This document shows positions 50,374-58,612 of a stretch of DNA of 64,000 nt, one piece after another. Origin of the DNA: JACMQX01 sp040385105. GTDB taxonomy: Bacteria; Pseudomonadota; Gammaproteobacteria; Burkholderiales; Burkholderiaceae_C. The notes under the pieces are model-generated. The model did not search any database. It was not told the DNA's origin and worked only from the letters and a program-made list of their open reading frames with translations. The stretch covers positions 12,831 through 76,830 of the forward strand of contig JAZKHY010000007.1 of the NCBI GenBank assembly GCA_040385105.1, read 5' to 3'. How positions within the stretch are numbered: position 1 is the first letter of the stretch; each line of letters starts with the position of its first letter. Both the position numbers and the translations under genes were made by a program.

Positions 50374-51966
50374 TCATGCCGCCTTGACCATGTCTGCCGC
50401 CTTCTCCGCAATCATGATCACCGGCGCATTGGTGTTGCCGCTGACCACGCGCGGCATGATGGACGCGTCCACCACCCGCAGGCCCTCAATGCCGTGCACA
50501 CGCAGCTGCGCATCCACCACGTCGAGCGGCCCGTTGCCCATGCGGCAGGTGCCCACCGGGTGGTAGATGGTGTCGCCGTAGTTGCGGATGAACTGCTCGA
50601 TCTCTGCGTCGGTCTGCGCGCCGGCAGACGCAGGCAGCTCCTGGCCGCGCAGGCCCGCCAGCGCGGGCTGCGCAAGGATGCGGCGCATGATCTTGAAGCC
50701 GCGCACCAGGCGGTCCATGTCGTCGCGCTCGGCGAGGAAGTTCGGGTCGATCAGTGGGGCGGCCAGCGGGTCGGCGCTGGCCAGCTTCAGGCTGCCGCGG
50801 CTCTTGGGCTGCAGCAGGCAGACGTGGCAGGAGTAGCCGTGGCCAAACACCGTCTTGCGGCCATGGTCGATGAGTTTGCCCACGACAAAGTGGAACTGCA
50901 GGTCCGGCGCAGCCTCTTCCTCATGGCTTTTCACGAAGCCGCCCGCTTCCGCAAAGTTGGTGGTCAGCATGCCGCTGCGGCGGCCGCGCCACTCGAACAC
51001 CGCCTTGACGATGCGCCAGGCCCCGGCCAGTGACAGGCCAAACAGGTCCTTGAGCGCCGGCGCATTCACCACCTGCACGACATCCACATGGTCATGCAGG
51101 TGCTGGCCCACGCCGGGCAGGTCGTGCACCACCGCAATACCATGCTCCTGCAGGTGCGCCGCCGGGCCGATGCCCGATAGCATCAGCACCTGGGGCGACT
51201 GCAGCGCGCCGGCGCACAGCAGCACCTCGCGCGCGGCTTTCAACTGCTTGAGTTCGCCGCCCTGGCTGTATTCCACGCCCACGGCGCGCTTGCCTTCCAT
51301 CAGGATGCGGGTGGTCTGCGCCCCGGTGATCACCTGCAGGTTGGGCCGCGCGAGGCTGGGCGTGAGGTAGGCCTTGGCGGCGCTGTAGCGCTCGCCGTTC
51401 TTGTGGGTGACCTGGTACAGGCCCACGCCTTCCTGGCTGGCCGCATTGAAGTCGGTATTGGCCGGGTAGCCGGCCTGCCTTGCCGCTTCCACGAACACCG
51501 GGCCGAAGCGGTTGGGGCTGCGCAGGTCCATCACATTCAGCGGGCCGCCGGTACCGTGGAAGGCATCGGCGCCACGCTCGTTGTGCTCGGAGCGCTTGAA
51601 GTACGGCAGGACGTCGTTCCAGGCCCAGCCGGCATTGCCCTCTGCGGCCCAGCCGTCATAGTCGGCCTGCTGGCCGCGGATGTAGACCATGGCATTGACC
51701 GAGCTGGAGCCGCCCAGCACCTTGCCGCGCGGCTGGTAGCCCCGGCGCCCGTTCAGTCCGGGCTGGGGCACGGTGGCAAAGCCCCAGTTGGCCTGGCCGT
51801 TCTGCGCCAGCAGGGCCAGGCCGGCCGGGCAGTGGATGAGGATGCTGCTGTCCACAGGGCCTGCTTCCAGCAGGGTGACCCGCACGGCGGGGTCTTCACT
51901 CAGGCGGGCGGCCAGCACGCAGCCGGCCGAACCGCCGCCGATGATGATGTAGTCTGGTTGTTGCAT
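50374..51966 (-). CDS. GMC family FAD-dependent oxidoreductase (choline dehydrogenase-like)
   Basis: A 530-residue flavoprotein. FAD motif Ile-Ile-Gly-Gly-Gly-Ser-Ala-Gly-Cys (about 8-16), GMC signature 1 Gly-Lys-Val-Leu-Gly-Gly-Ser-Ser-Ser-Val-Asn-Ala-Met, signature 2 near Gly-Ala-Leu-Gln-Ser-Pro-Gln-Val-Leu-Met-Leu-Ser-Gly-Ile-Gly, and the catalytic Tyr-His-Pro-Val-Gly-Thr-Cys-Arg-Met-Gly near the end with a late Asn-Thr-Asn-Ala-Pro. It oxidises an alcohol (choline, alkanol, or polyethylene glycol type) and passes electrons to a membrane acceptor. No betaine genes are near, so BetA is not claimed. It is divergent from the hydroxyacyl-CoA dehydrogenase. Confidence 0.9.
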   Translation of the reverse strand: MQQPDYIIIGGGSAGCVLAARLSEDPAVRVTLLEAGPVDSSILIHCPAGLALLAQNGQANWGFATVPQPGLNGRRGYQPRGKVLGGSSSVNAMVYIRGQQADYDGWAAEGNAGWAWNDVLPYFKRSEHNERGADAFHGTGGPLNVMDLRSPNRFGPVFVEAARQAGYPANTDFNAASQEGVGLYQVTHKNGERYSAAKAYLTPSLARPNLQVITGAQTTRILMEGKRAVGVEYSQGGELKQLKAAREVLLCAGALQSPQVLMLSGIGPAAHLQEHGIAVVHDLPGVGQHLHDHVDVVQVVNAPALKDLFGLSLAGAWRIVKAVFEWRGRRSGMLTTNFAEAGGFVKSHEEEAAPDLQFHFVVGKLIDHGRKTVFGHGYSCHVCLLQPKSRGSLKLASADPLAAPLIDPNFLAERDDMDRLVRGFKIMRRILAQPALAGLRGQELPASAGAQTDAEIEQFIRNYGDTIYHPVGTCRMGNGPLDVVDAQLRVHGIEGLRVVDASIMPRVVSGNTNAPVIMIAEKAADMVKAA

Positions 51967-52012
51967 TCTGTCTCCGGCCCCCTGAAATCGGTATGGATGC
52001 GGGGCGACTGGC

Positions 52013-52050
52013 GCACCTTACAACGAATATCGGGCTGGCCCGTAAGGTGC
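52013..52050. promoter_or_regulatory. Inverted repeat in a divergent promoter region
   Basis: GCACCTTAC (52013-52021) and GTAAGGTGC (52042-52050) are exact 9-base inverted arms, 20 bases apart, between the GMC gene and the 3-hydroxyacyl-CoA dehydrogenase gene. It could be a regulator site or a 5'UTR hairpin. Confidence 0.5.
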
Positions 52051-52085
52051 TTGTACTATTCCGGTTGTTTCCAGGAGACCAAAAG

Positions 52086-52934
52086 ATGGGTATTGCAACA
52101 GTCGGGATTATTGGCGCAGGCACCATGGGCAACGGGATTGCCCAGGCCTGTGCGGTGGCAGGCATCAAGGTGGTGATGGTGGACGTTTCCGAGGCGGCCG
52201 TCGCCAAGGGCGTGGCCACGGTGGGCGGCAGCCTGGACAGGCTGATCCGCAAGGAAAAGATCACCGAGGCCGACAAGGCCGGCATCCTCGCCCGCATCCA
52301 GGGCAGCACGAGCTACGACGACCTGAAGGCGGCGGACATCGTCATCGAGGCCGCCACCGAGAACTACGAGCTCAAGCTCAAGATCTTGAAGCAGGTGGAT
52401 GCGCTGGTGGCGCCGGAGGTCATCCTGGCGTCCAACACCTCGTCGATTTCCATCACCAAGCTGGCGGCGGCCACCGGGCGTGCCGACCGTTTCATCGGCA
52501 TGCACTTCTTCAACCCGGTGCCGCTGATGGCGCTGGTGGAGATCATCCGCGGGCTGCAGACCAGCGACGAGACGCACGACGCCGTCAAGGCGCTGGCCCA
52601 GGCGCTGGGCAAGTCGCCCATTACCGTGAAGAACGCACCGGGCTTTGTGGTCAACCGCATCCTGGTGCCGATGATCAACGAGGCCTTCTTTGTGCTGGCC
52701 GAGGGCATTGCGACGCCCGACGATATTGACGCCGGCATGAAGCTCGGCTGCAACCAGCCCATCGGCCCGCTGGCGCTGGCCGACATGATCGGCCTGGATG
52801 TCTGCCTGGCCGTGATGGATGTGTACCTGGCCGAATTTGGCGACTCCAAATACCGCGCCTGCCCGCTGCTGCGCGAGATGGTGGCCGCCGGGCGCCTGGG
52901 CCGCAAGACGGGTCAAGGCGTTTACAGTTACTGA
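52086..52934 (+). CDS. 3-hydroxybutyryl-CoA dehydrogenase
   Basis: A 282-residue single-function NAD-dependent enzyme that interconverts 3-hydroxybutyryl-CoA and acetoacetyl-CoA. Rossmann motif Gly-Ala-Gly-Thr-Met-Gly-Asn-Gly-Ile-Ala at 10-19, Asn-Thr-Ser-Ser-Ile-Ser, the catalytic His in Gly-Met-His-Phe-Phe-Asn-Pro-Val with a later Glu in Leu-Val-Glu-Ile, and Gly-Phe-Val-Val-Asn-Arg. AGGAGAC lies 6 bases before ATG 52086. Length and the absence of a hydratase domain fit Hbd/PaaH/BHBD rather than FadB. Confidence 0.92.
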   Translation: MGIATVGIIGAGTMGNGIAQACAVAGIKVVMVDVSEAAVAKGVATVGGSLDRLIRKEKITEADKAGILARIQGSTSYDDLKAADIVIEAATENYELKLKILKQVDALVAPEVILASNTSSISITKLAAATGRADRFIGMHFFNPVPLMALVEIIRGLQTSDETHDAVKALAQALGKSPITVKNAPGFVVNRILVPMINEAFFVLAEGIATPDDIDAGMKLGCNQPIGPLALADMIGLDVCLAVMDVYLAEFGDSKYRACPLLREMVAAGRLGRKTGQGVYSY

Positions 52935-52965
52935 GCGCTAACTTCCGGCATAGCGCAGCCAGAGC

Positions 52966-53934
52966 ATGCAGCCCGCCCTGACCCCGCCCGCAGGCCCGCC
53001 CGGCGAAGACGCCGCGCGGCTGAAGCTCAGCTTTTCGCTGGACAAGGTGCCGGCCGAGAGGCCCCCCGCACCGGCGCCTGGCGCCGTCGGCTCCGCCCAG
53101 GCAGGCACCCTGCCACCGCAGCCGGGCATGGCAGGCGAGCCACCCGGCAGCGGGCCGCTCGCCACACTGCGGCAGATGACCGACGCCAGCAGCACCGGCC
53201 TGGTGTCGCTGACCGTGGGCCTGGGCGGCATCGCCCTGCTCACCAGCATGGGCTGGCTGATGGAGCGGCGGCGCCGCCGGCAGGAAGAAGACTCGGTGCT
53301 CTGGGCCGACGTGCAGCCTGCGGCCGCGCCCTCGTCCATCGTCACCCGGGTCAACAGCCTGGACGACATCCTGCCCGACGACCCCAACCCGGCCGAATCG
53401 GCCCGCGCCATTTACGTCACCGCCATCGGCGAGACCACTTCGCGGCGCGAGGCCACGCTGATCGACCTGCACCAGCTCGACCAGAAGCTGGAGCGCCGCC
53501 GCAAGCGCGGCGACCGCAATGCGGCCGTGCTGCTGTTGCAGCAGCACCTGGTGGACTTCCGCTACACCAGCCCCTGGGTCTTCCTGGAGCTGCGCGAGCT
53601 GTACCTGGAGCTGGACCTGCATGCCGAATGGGAGGTGGCGCGAGACGCCTTCAAGACCCGCTTCGGCCAGAACGCGCCCACCTGGGGCGCGCAGTCCACC
53701 GCCAATGCCGCGCTGCTGGACGACTTCCAGCTGTGCTCCGGCCTCTCGGCGCAGTGGCCGCACCGCCCTGCCCGCATGTGGGTGCTGCGCTGGATGCTCG
53801 GCGAGCACGACATGCGCATCAAGGCCATGGGCCCGCCGCTGCTGCCGCTGGGCGTGTACCGCGACCTGATGATGCTGGACACACTGCTGGACGACGTGAT
53901 GCCGGCGTCCACGGCGTATCAGGACACGATCTGA
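52966..53934 (+). CDS. FimV-like single-pass membrane protein
   Basis: A 322-residue protein. Pro/Ala-rich N-terminal region (1-75), one membrane segment at about 80-98, then Arg-Arg-Arg-Arg-Arg (positive inside), a linker, and an alpha-helical C-terminal region (160-310) with Leu-Val-Asp-Phe-Arg, Ser-Pro-Trp-Val-Phe-Leu-Glu-Leu-Arg-Glu-Leu-Tyr and Phe-Lys-Thr-Arg-Phe-Gly-Gln that looks like the TPR-like repeats of FimV-type pilus proteins. No LysM domain is seen. FimV-like naming is tentative. It starts 31 bases after the dehydrogenase and overlaps the next minus-strand gene by 16 bases. Confidence 0.7.
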   Translation: MQPALTPPAGPPGEDAARLKLSFSLDKVPAERPPAPAPGAVGSAQAGTLPPQPGMAGEPPGSGPLATLRQMTDASSTGLVSLTVGLGGIALLTSMGWLMERRRRRQEEDSVLWADVQPAAAPSSIVTRVNSLDDILPDDPNPAESARAIYVTAIGETTSRREATLIDLHQLDQKLERRRKRGDRNAAVLLLQQHLVDFRYTSPWVFLELRELYLELDLHAEWEVARDAFKTRFGQNAPTWGAQSTANAALLDDFQLCSGLSAQWPHRPARMWVLRWMLGEHDMRIKAMGPPLLPLGVYRDLMMLDTLLDDVMPASTAYQDTI

Positions 53935-54344
53935 CGGGCGCGCACATCCGCCCGCATCTCCCGCAAGCTCCCCCGGTACAGCCACACCAGCCCGCACATC
54001 GCATACAGCGACAGCGAGGCCAGGAAATTGGCCTCGCGCATCAGCTCCAGCGCCACCGGATTTTTGAAGTGCCAGTAGATCCAGTAGCTGCCGTCCACCG
54101 TGAACCAGGTGGCCAGCAGCATGGCGGGCCAGAGCTTCCAGCGGCGCTCCATGACGACGCGCAGGCTCCAGGGTGCCGTCACGTAGGACAGCAGCGCCAT
54201 GATGAGGCTGATGGGGATGTCCCAGTCCACGGCGTCGTAGTAGAACGAGCCCACCACCAGCAGCGCGATGCCGATGCCCAGTGTGAACAGCTTCCAGGGC
54301 CGCACATACTCGGCGCGCGGGTAAACAGGTGCAAGCGGGTCCAT
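53919..54344 (-). CDS. Hypothetical membrane protein, 141 aa
   Basis: I do not recognise a named family. It has about four hydrophobic segments (residues roughly 20-38, 45-62, 75-95, 105-125), an N-terminal Tyr-Pro-Arg-Ala-Glu-Tyr-Val-Arg-Pro-Trp, and many Trp and Tyr near the membrane interfaces. ATG 54344 is chosen because it lies right after the upstream stop (2 bases away), an arrangement of translational coupling with the metallo-hydrolase lipoprotein gene. Confidence 0.75.
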   Translation of the reverse strand: MDPLAPVYPRAEYVRPWKLFTLGIGIALLVVGSFYYDAVDWDIPISLIMALLSYVTAPWSLRVVMERRWKLWPAMLLATWFTVDGSYWIYWHFKNPVALELMREANFLASLSLYAMCGLVWLYRGSLREMRADVRARQIVS

Positions 54345-54346
54345 GC

Positions 54347-55444
54347 TCAGCGCAGGTTCTTCCACCACAGCTTGTTGGTGCGCGGCTTGCCCAGCGTCAG
54401 CACCTCGCCGATCTCGGGCGTGGCCACGGGCAGGCCCTCTTTGGCGGCCAGGTCGGTCACGCGGTCCAGTGGGTCGCGCCAGGTGTGGAAGGCCAGGTCA
54501 AAGGTGCTGTTGTGCACCACGTACAGCAGCTTGCCGCGCACGTCCTTGAAGGCCTTCACGGTTTCTTCGGGCGACATGTGGACGGCGGGCCAGTAGTCGT
54601 CGTAGGCGCCGTTTTCCATCAGGGCAATGTCAAAGCCGCCCAGGCGCTCGCCGATGAGCTTGAAGCCGGGGAAGTAGCCCGAGTCGCCGCTGTAGAAGAT
54701 CTTCTCGCTGCCGCTCTGGATGACCCACGAGGCCCACAGCGTCTCGTTGCGGTCCCACAGCGTGCGGCCCGAGAAATGCTGTGCCGGCGCGGCCGTGAGC
54801 TGCACCTCGCCGTGGCGGCCCGACTGCCACCAGTCGAACTCCTCGATCAGCGGCGCCTTCACACCCATCTCCTGCAGCCGCTTGCCCACACCCAGCGGCA
54901 CAAAGTAGCGCTGCACCTTGCCGTTGAGGTATTCAATGGTCGGCACATCCAGGTGGTCGTAGTGGTCGTGCGACAGGATCAGGCCGTCGATCGGTGGCAG
55001 CTCCGTGAGCGGCAGCGGCGTGGGGTGGAAGCGCTTCGGCCCGGCAAACGACACCGGCGACACCCGCTCGCCGAACACCGGGTCGATCAGCCAGTAGCGC
55101 CCGCGCAGCTTGAGCAGGTGCGACGAGTGGCCCAGCCGGATGATGTGGTTGGCCGCAGGGTCCAGCGCGTCGAGCGAGGCACGGGTGAGCCGCTGCACCG
55201 GGATCGGGTCCACCGGCACCGTCCCTTCCTTGGTTGAGGTGAAGAAGCGGCTCCAGATCTTCCAGCTGCTCTGGTTGGGCTTGGCGTCCGGGTTGGGCAG
55301 GTTCCTGAAGTGGCAGTCGCCCGAGGCCTGGGGCGATGCCGCAGAGCGTGCGTCGCAGGTGGTCTGGCTGACGGCACAGCCGGAAGCCACCAGCGAAAGA
55401 GCAACCAGCAAGGCTGGAGCGAAGCAGCGGGGCAGGAGTTTCAT
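54347..55444 (-). CDS. NAPE-PLD/RomA-like metallo-hydrolase lipoprotein
   Basis: A 365-residue MBL-fold protein with an N-terminal lipoprotein signal (lipobox Val-Ala-Ser-Gly-Cys near 22). The metal motif Leu-Ser-His-Asp-His-Tyr-Asp-His-Leu-Asp near 165 and the preceding Leu-Gly-His-Ser-Ser are typical of the NAPE-PLD/RomA branch, along with Tyr-Ser-Gly-Asp-Ser-Gly and a late His-x-Ser. These enzymes may act on phospholipids or phosphodiesters; no substrate is assigned. ATG 55444 is preferred over the longer frame. Coupled to a small membrane protein. Confidence 0.87.
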   Translation of the reverse strand: MKLLPRCFAPALLVALSLVASGCAVSQTTCDARSAASPQASGDCHFRNLPNPDAKPNQSSWKIWSRFFTSTKEGTVPVDPIPVQRLTRASLDALDPAANHIIRLGHSSHLLKLRGRYWLIDPVFGERVSPVSFAGPKRFHPTPLPLTELPPIDGLILSHDHYDHLDVPTIEYLNGKVQRYFVPLGVGKRLQEMGVKAPLIEEFDWWQSGRHGEVQLTAAPAQHFSGRTLWDRNETLWASWVIQSGSEKIFYSGDSGYFPGFKLIGERLGGFDIALMENGAYDDYWPAVHMSPEETVKAFKDVRGKLLYVVHNSTFDLAFHTWRDPLDRVTDLAAKEGLPVATPEIGEVLTLGKPRTNKLWWKNLR

Positions 55445-55525
55445 GGCGGTATTGTGGGGGAGATGGCGCGAATCCGCTCGGCAATGTTTGCCGCCTCTAA
55501 TCACCGCCTGCAAGGGCGTGAAGAG

Positions 55526-55924
55526 TCAAGTTCTCATGGAGGCCAAGTCCGCAGGATTGCCCTCCGCCAGATTCAGCGCTACCGCTTTCCTGGCCAGCTG
55601 GACGACCACAGCCCGCTCCAGCGGCGTGCCTTCCACGATCTGCAGCGTCGCCATCTCATACTTGCCGCCGGGCTTCAGCCGGGGCTCGATGCCGCGCAGC
55701 CGCTGGCCGCGCCAGAAGCCGAAGAGGACGCGCTGCGCCTCGGCGCGGATGAGCAATACCGGGCCATTGGAGAAATACACGAGGTGGCCCCACTTGACTG
55801 CTTCCTCAAGCGGGGCGGCTTCCATGACGGCTGTGCGCAGCGCATGCGCATAGCGCTGTTGCCAGCCGGAGAGTGATGCGATGTACACGTCAGGGCTTGC
55901 TGCCGGAATTGATTTGTTCATCAT
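55526..55924 (-). CDS. DUF1801 domain protein
   Basis: A 132-residue small protein resembling DUF1801: Trp-Gln-Gln-Arg-Tyr-Ala-His-Ala-Leu-Arg, Glu-Ala-Val-Lys-Trp-Gly-His-Leu-Val-Tyr, Phe-Gly-Phe-Trp-Arg-Gly, then a helix with Arg-Lys-Ala-Val-Ala-Leu-Asn. No enzymatic residues are known. It lies 30 bases after the methyltransferase stop on the same strand, so it may be the last gene of that operon. Confidence 0.8.
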   Translation of the reverse strand: MMNKSIPAASPDVYIASLSGWQQRYAHALRTAVMEAAPLEEAVKWGHLVYFSNGPVLLIRAEAQRVLFGFWRGQRLRGIEPRLKPGGKYEMATLQIVEGTPLERAVVVQLARKAVALNLAEGNPADLASMRT

Positions 55925-55954
55925 GTGCTCTGCTGCCTCGCTTGCGGTTTCTCT

Positions 55955-56536
55955 TCACGGTATTGCAACCTCCAGCACAGCCTCCCACGCCGACTTCGGT
56001 TGGGTGTACTTGTGGGTGACCACTTCTTCCAGGCCGAGCGTGCGCCAGCCTTGCCCGAACAGCCGCTGCATGCTGTCACGGTCAAAAAAGCGTTTGGGCG
56101 CGCCGTCCACCAGGTAGTAGTTTTCCTCGATCAGCGGATGGCCGGAGGCGCCGAAGTGATGGTCGTTGGTGGAGTTCATGCGGCACAGCAGCACACCGCC
56201 CGGGCGAAGGGTTTCATGGATGCGGGCCACCAGGGCCTCCGTCTCCACCCACGGAAAGTAATGCAGCGACAGGCTGGCCAGCACCACGCCGGTGCTGGCG
56301 GGGCCGAGTGGGAAAGGGTCGCGCAGGTCACGCGCCAGAAACTGCGCTGACGGCACACGCGCCTGCGCCGTGGCCACTGCTTGCGCAGACAGGTCAATGC
56401 CAAGGACCTGCAGGCCGTTTGCGGCGAGTACCGCGCTGTCTTCCCCGGCGCCGCAGCCGAGTTCAAGAACCGGCGAGCCTGCAGCCCGCCCAACAATGAG
56501 CGGGAGCCAGCGCTGGAGCCAGGGGTCAGGCTGCAT
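55955..56536 (-). CDS. SAM-dependent methyltransferase
   Basis: A 193-residue class I methyltransferase. Motif I Val-Leu-Glu-Leu-Gly-Cys-Gly-Ala-Gly-Glu-Asp, Asp at the end of beta-2 (Gly-Ile-Asp-Leu-Ser), Ala-Arg-Asp-Leu-Arg-Asp-Pro and Leu-Arg-Pro-Gly-Gly-Val-Leu-Leu-Cys. Substrate unknown. The ATG at 56536 overlaps the alpha/beta-hydrolase gene by 11 bases, so the genes are coupled; a TTG 6 bases upstream is an alternative. Confidence 0.87.
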   Translation of the reverse strand: MQPDPWLQRWLPLIVGRAAGSPVLELGCGAGEDSAVLAANGLQVLGIDLSAQAVATAQARVPSAQFLARDLRDPFPLGPASTGVVLASLSLHYFPWVETEALVARIHETLRPGGVLLCRMNSTNDHHFGASGHPLIEENYYLVDGAPKRFFDRDSMQRLFGQGWRTLGLEEVVTHKYTQPKSAWEAVLEVAIP

Positions 56537-57323
56537 CGGCAAGAAATTTCTGGATGGCCGCGTTCACCGTATCGGGATGCGTGATCGGCCCCATGTGGCC
56601 GAGCTCCTCGAAGCGCAGGGCCTGCGCGCGCGGCAATGCGGGCAGCAGGACGCGGGCCACGCCGTGCGCGGAAGCCGTCGAGCGGTCGCCCACCATGTAG
56701 AGCACCGGGATGTCCAGCGCCCGGAACGCGGCCAGAGGCGCCGGCTCGGTGACGAGCGCATGCGCCCACCGGCGCACATTCGCCACAGACGTGGCAATCG
56801 GCGGCTTGCGCGCAGGTGGCGTCGCGGCCCAGCTGCCCGGGCCCATCCAGTAGTCGATGAACGCCTGCGCAGCAGCGTCCGGGTCGGCCCTGTCCAGCGC
56901 GGCTGCGGCGGCATGCACGGCGCCCTTGATGCCGTCGGCCTCGTTGGGCGGCGGCCCCTGCGCGTCGATCAGCGAGAACAGCGTCGGCTCGTACAGCGCG
57001 AGTGCGCGAACGCGCCCGGGGTGCATCAAGGCCGCCTTCAGCGCGATCGCCGCGCCATAGGAATGCCCCACCAGCACCACCGGCCCGCCGGGGCCAGCAA
57101 GCAGCGGCGCGACCAGCGCCACCTCGTCGGCCAGCGAAATCTCGCGGCTGGAATGCCAGTCCGGGCTTTTGCCGGACCCGTAAGAGTCGGGCGCCATCAC
57201 ATGCCAGTGCGGCGACAGCAAGTCCATCAGGCCCCGCCACTGGCTGGAGCTGCTTGCATTGGAATGAATGCAGACGACGCCAGGGCCGGAGCCGGCTTCG
57301 CGCACAAAGGGTTGGGGGGTCAT
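56526..57323 (-). CDS. Alpha/beta hydrolase
   Basis: A 265-residue serine hydrolase. Oxyanion motif Ile-His-Ser-Asn, nucleophile elbow Gly-His-Ser88-Tyr-Gly, a late Asp in Tyr-Met-Val-Gly-Asp-Arg and catalytic His in Leu-Gly-His-Met-Gly-Pro-Ile-Thr-His. Substrate is not determined. The ATG overlaps the RidA stop in ATGA, and the stop overlaps the methyltransferase start, so RidA, hydrolase and methyltransferase form one coupled operon. Confidence 0.88.
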   Translation of the reverse strand: MTPQPFVREAGSGPGVVCIHSNASSSSQWRGLMDLLSPHWHVMAPDSYGSGKSPDWHSSREISLADEVALVAPLLAGPGGPVVLVGHSYGAAIALKAALMHPGRVRALALYEPTLFSLIDAQGPPPNEADGIKGAVHAAAAALDRADPDAAAQAFIDYWMGPGSWAATPPARKPPIATSVANVRRWAHALVTEPAPLAAFRALDIPVLYMVGDRSTASAHGVARVLLPALPRAQALRFEELGHMGPITHPDTVNAAIQKFLADAA

Positions 57324-57700
57324 GGGCTATGGGCTCCGCTCGAAGCCGGCGCAGCCACGGCAACAAGTTCCACCAGAAGACCCGGCGCGAGGGTTGACTG
57401 GAAGCAAGCCCGCTGGGGCCAGTGCTCCGGGTTCGGACCGATCCATGGCTGCCACCGCGCATCGAAGGCCGCGCGGTCTGCAATGTCGGCCAGCATGACC
57501 TGTACCGACAGCAGCTGCGTGCGCGCCGAGCCAGCTTCAACCAGATGCCGCTCCAGCATCTGGAGGCTTTGCGCCACCTGTTCTTCAAATGGCGCGGCAC
57601 TGTCCGTGGCATTTGCCACCGTCCACACCATGCCGTTGTATGCGACAGTGCGGCTACGCCCCTTGCCACTGCTGGGCCAACGCTCGATTTGCATGGACAT
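57320..57700 (-). CDS. RidA family protein
   Basis: A 126-residue RidA/YjgF-like protein. The fold is suggested by Gly-Met-Val-Trp-Thr-Val-Ala-Asn, Gln-Ser-Leu-Gln-Met-Leu-Glu-Arg and Phe-Asp-Ala-Arg-Trp. RidA removes reactive enamines/imines, but the conserved Arg of true deaminases (Arg-105 type) is not evident; here the region reads Gln-Arg-Ala-Cys-Phe-Gln. It may be a divergent subgroup. It heads the coupled operon to the hydrolase. Confidence 0.82.
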   Translation of the reverse strand: MSMQIERWPSSGKGRSRTVAYNGMVWTVANATDSAAPFEEQVAQSLQMLERHLVEAGSARTQLLSVQVMLADIADRAAFDARWQPWIGPNPEHWPQRACFQSTLAPGLLVELVAVAAPASSGAHSP

Positions 57701-57850
57701 CTTTGAATGCTTCAGGGGCTGGATGGGATGTCAGGATTATCGGCACTTCGGCAGCACGTAGGAAACGCCCTACGGCGGGACAGCCCGTCATCCGAGCATC
57801 GTGCAGCCCGTCAAGGCGCAGGATGGAAGTTTCGACAGAAGGAGCAACCC

Positions 57851-58249
57851 ATGCCAACCCCCAACAAGACACTCATCGACCTGGAGACGAAGTTCTGGCA
57901 ATCCATGGTCGACAACGATTCAGATACTGCGGTGGACATGCTGACCGAGCCCGCACTCATGGTCAGCCCGCACGGCGCCATGAAGTTTGACCATGCAACT
58001 TACCGCAAGATGGCCGACCAGGGCCCGGTGGTGGTGAAGTCGTTTGAATTGAGCGACATGGAAGTCGTGTTCCCCAATGACACCACGGCCATCCTGACGT
58101 ATCGCGTCCGACAGGGCGTGGGGCCGCGCGGCAAGGACGAGTCGGCCATCCAGGAAATGAACGACACGTCCACCTGGGTCCAGACCGGCAGCAAATGGCA
58201 GTGCGCCATTCACACCGAGACGCCGGCAGCGGCCAGGCCTGCGCATTGA
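57851..58249 (+). CDS. NTF2-like / DUF4440 family protein
   Basis: A 132-residue cone-shaped alpha+beta protein: Leu-Glu-Thr-Lys-Phe-Trp-Gln-Ser-Met, Asp-Met-Leu-Thr-Glu-Pro-Ala-Leu-Met-Val-Ser-Pro, and Trp-Gln-Cys-Ala-Ile-His-Thr-Glu-Thr-Pro at the end. It fits DUF4440/SnoaL-like proteins, which bind small ligands or act as steroid-type isomerases. GGAG lies 6 bases before ATG 57851. No partner is evident. Confidence 0.82.
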   Translation: MPTPNKTLIDLETKFWQSMVDNDSDTAVDMLTEPALMVSPHGAMKFDHATYRKMADQGPVVVKSFELSDMEVVFPNDTTAILTYRVRQGVGPRGKDESAIQEMNDTSTWVQTGSKWQCAIHTETPAAARPAH

Positions 58250-58365
58250 CCCCGGCCGGCTGCGCAGTACGGGCGCCGTGTCCCCGGCTGTGACGGCGGC
58301 TTGTCCTACCCGTGCCGCAATGTTTCCCGGCGACCATGAGGGCCAACTACCCGAAAGATGACTCC

Positions 58366-58563
58366 ATGACCGACCCACGCAACATTGCGCACGACAAAAA
58401 AGTGCACCAGGAGAAGAAGCACCGCAACGAAGAGGTCTCCCCCGGCGCTGACAAGACGCCCCAACCCGGCAAGAAGACGCATCAGGAACACCACGCCTCT
58501 GACGTTGCCAAAGTGCCCGACGAGGCTGCGCCTGAGCCGACAGCGGAAAAGCCGCTGGATTGA
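58366..58563 (+). CDS. Small Lys/His-rich hypothetical protein, 65 aa
   Basis: Not recognised. Hydrophilic, likely disordered, with clusters of Lys, His and Glu (Asp-Lys-Lys-Val-His-Gln-Glu-Lys-Lys-His) and a Pro/Glu tail. ATG 58366 has a weak site upstream; 58336 or 58312 would lengthen it. It may be a stress- or DNA-associated small protein, but nothing in the sequence fixes that. Confidence 0.55.
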   Translation: MTDPRNIAHDKKVHQEKKHRNEEVSPGADKTPQPGKKTHQEHHASDVAKVPDEAAPEPTAEKPLD

Positions 58564-58612
58564 CGGATGCCATCGGGCGATGTGCGGCGCCGCAACGGCC
58601 CGCGCCAGCCCA

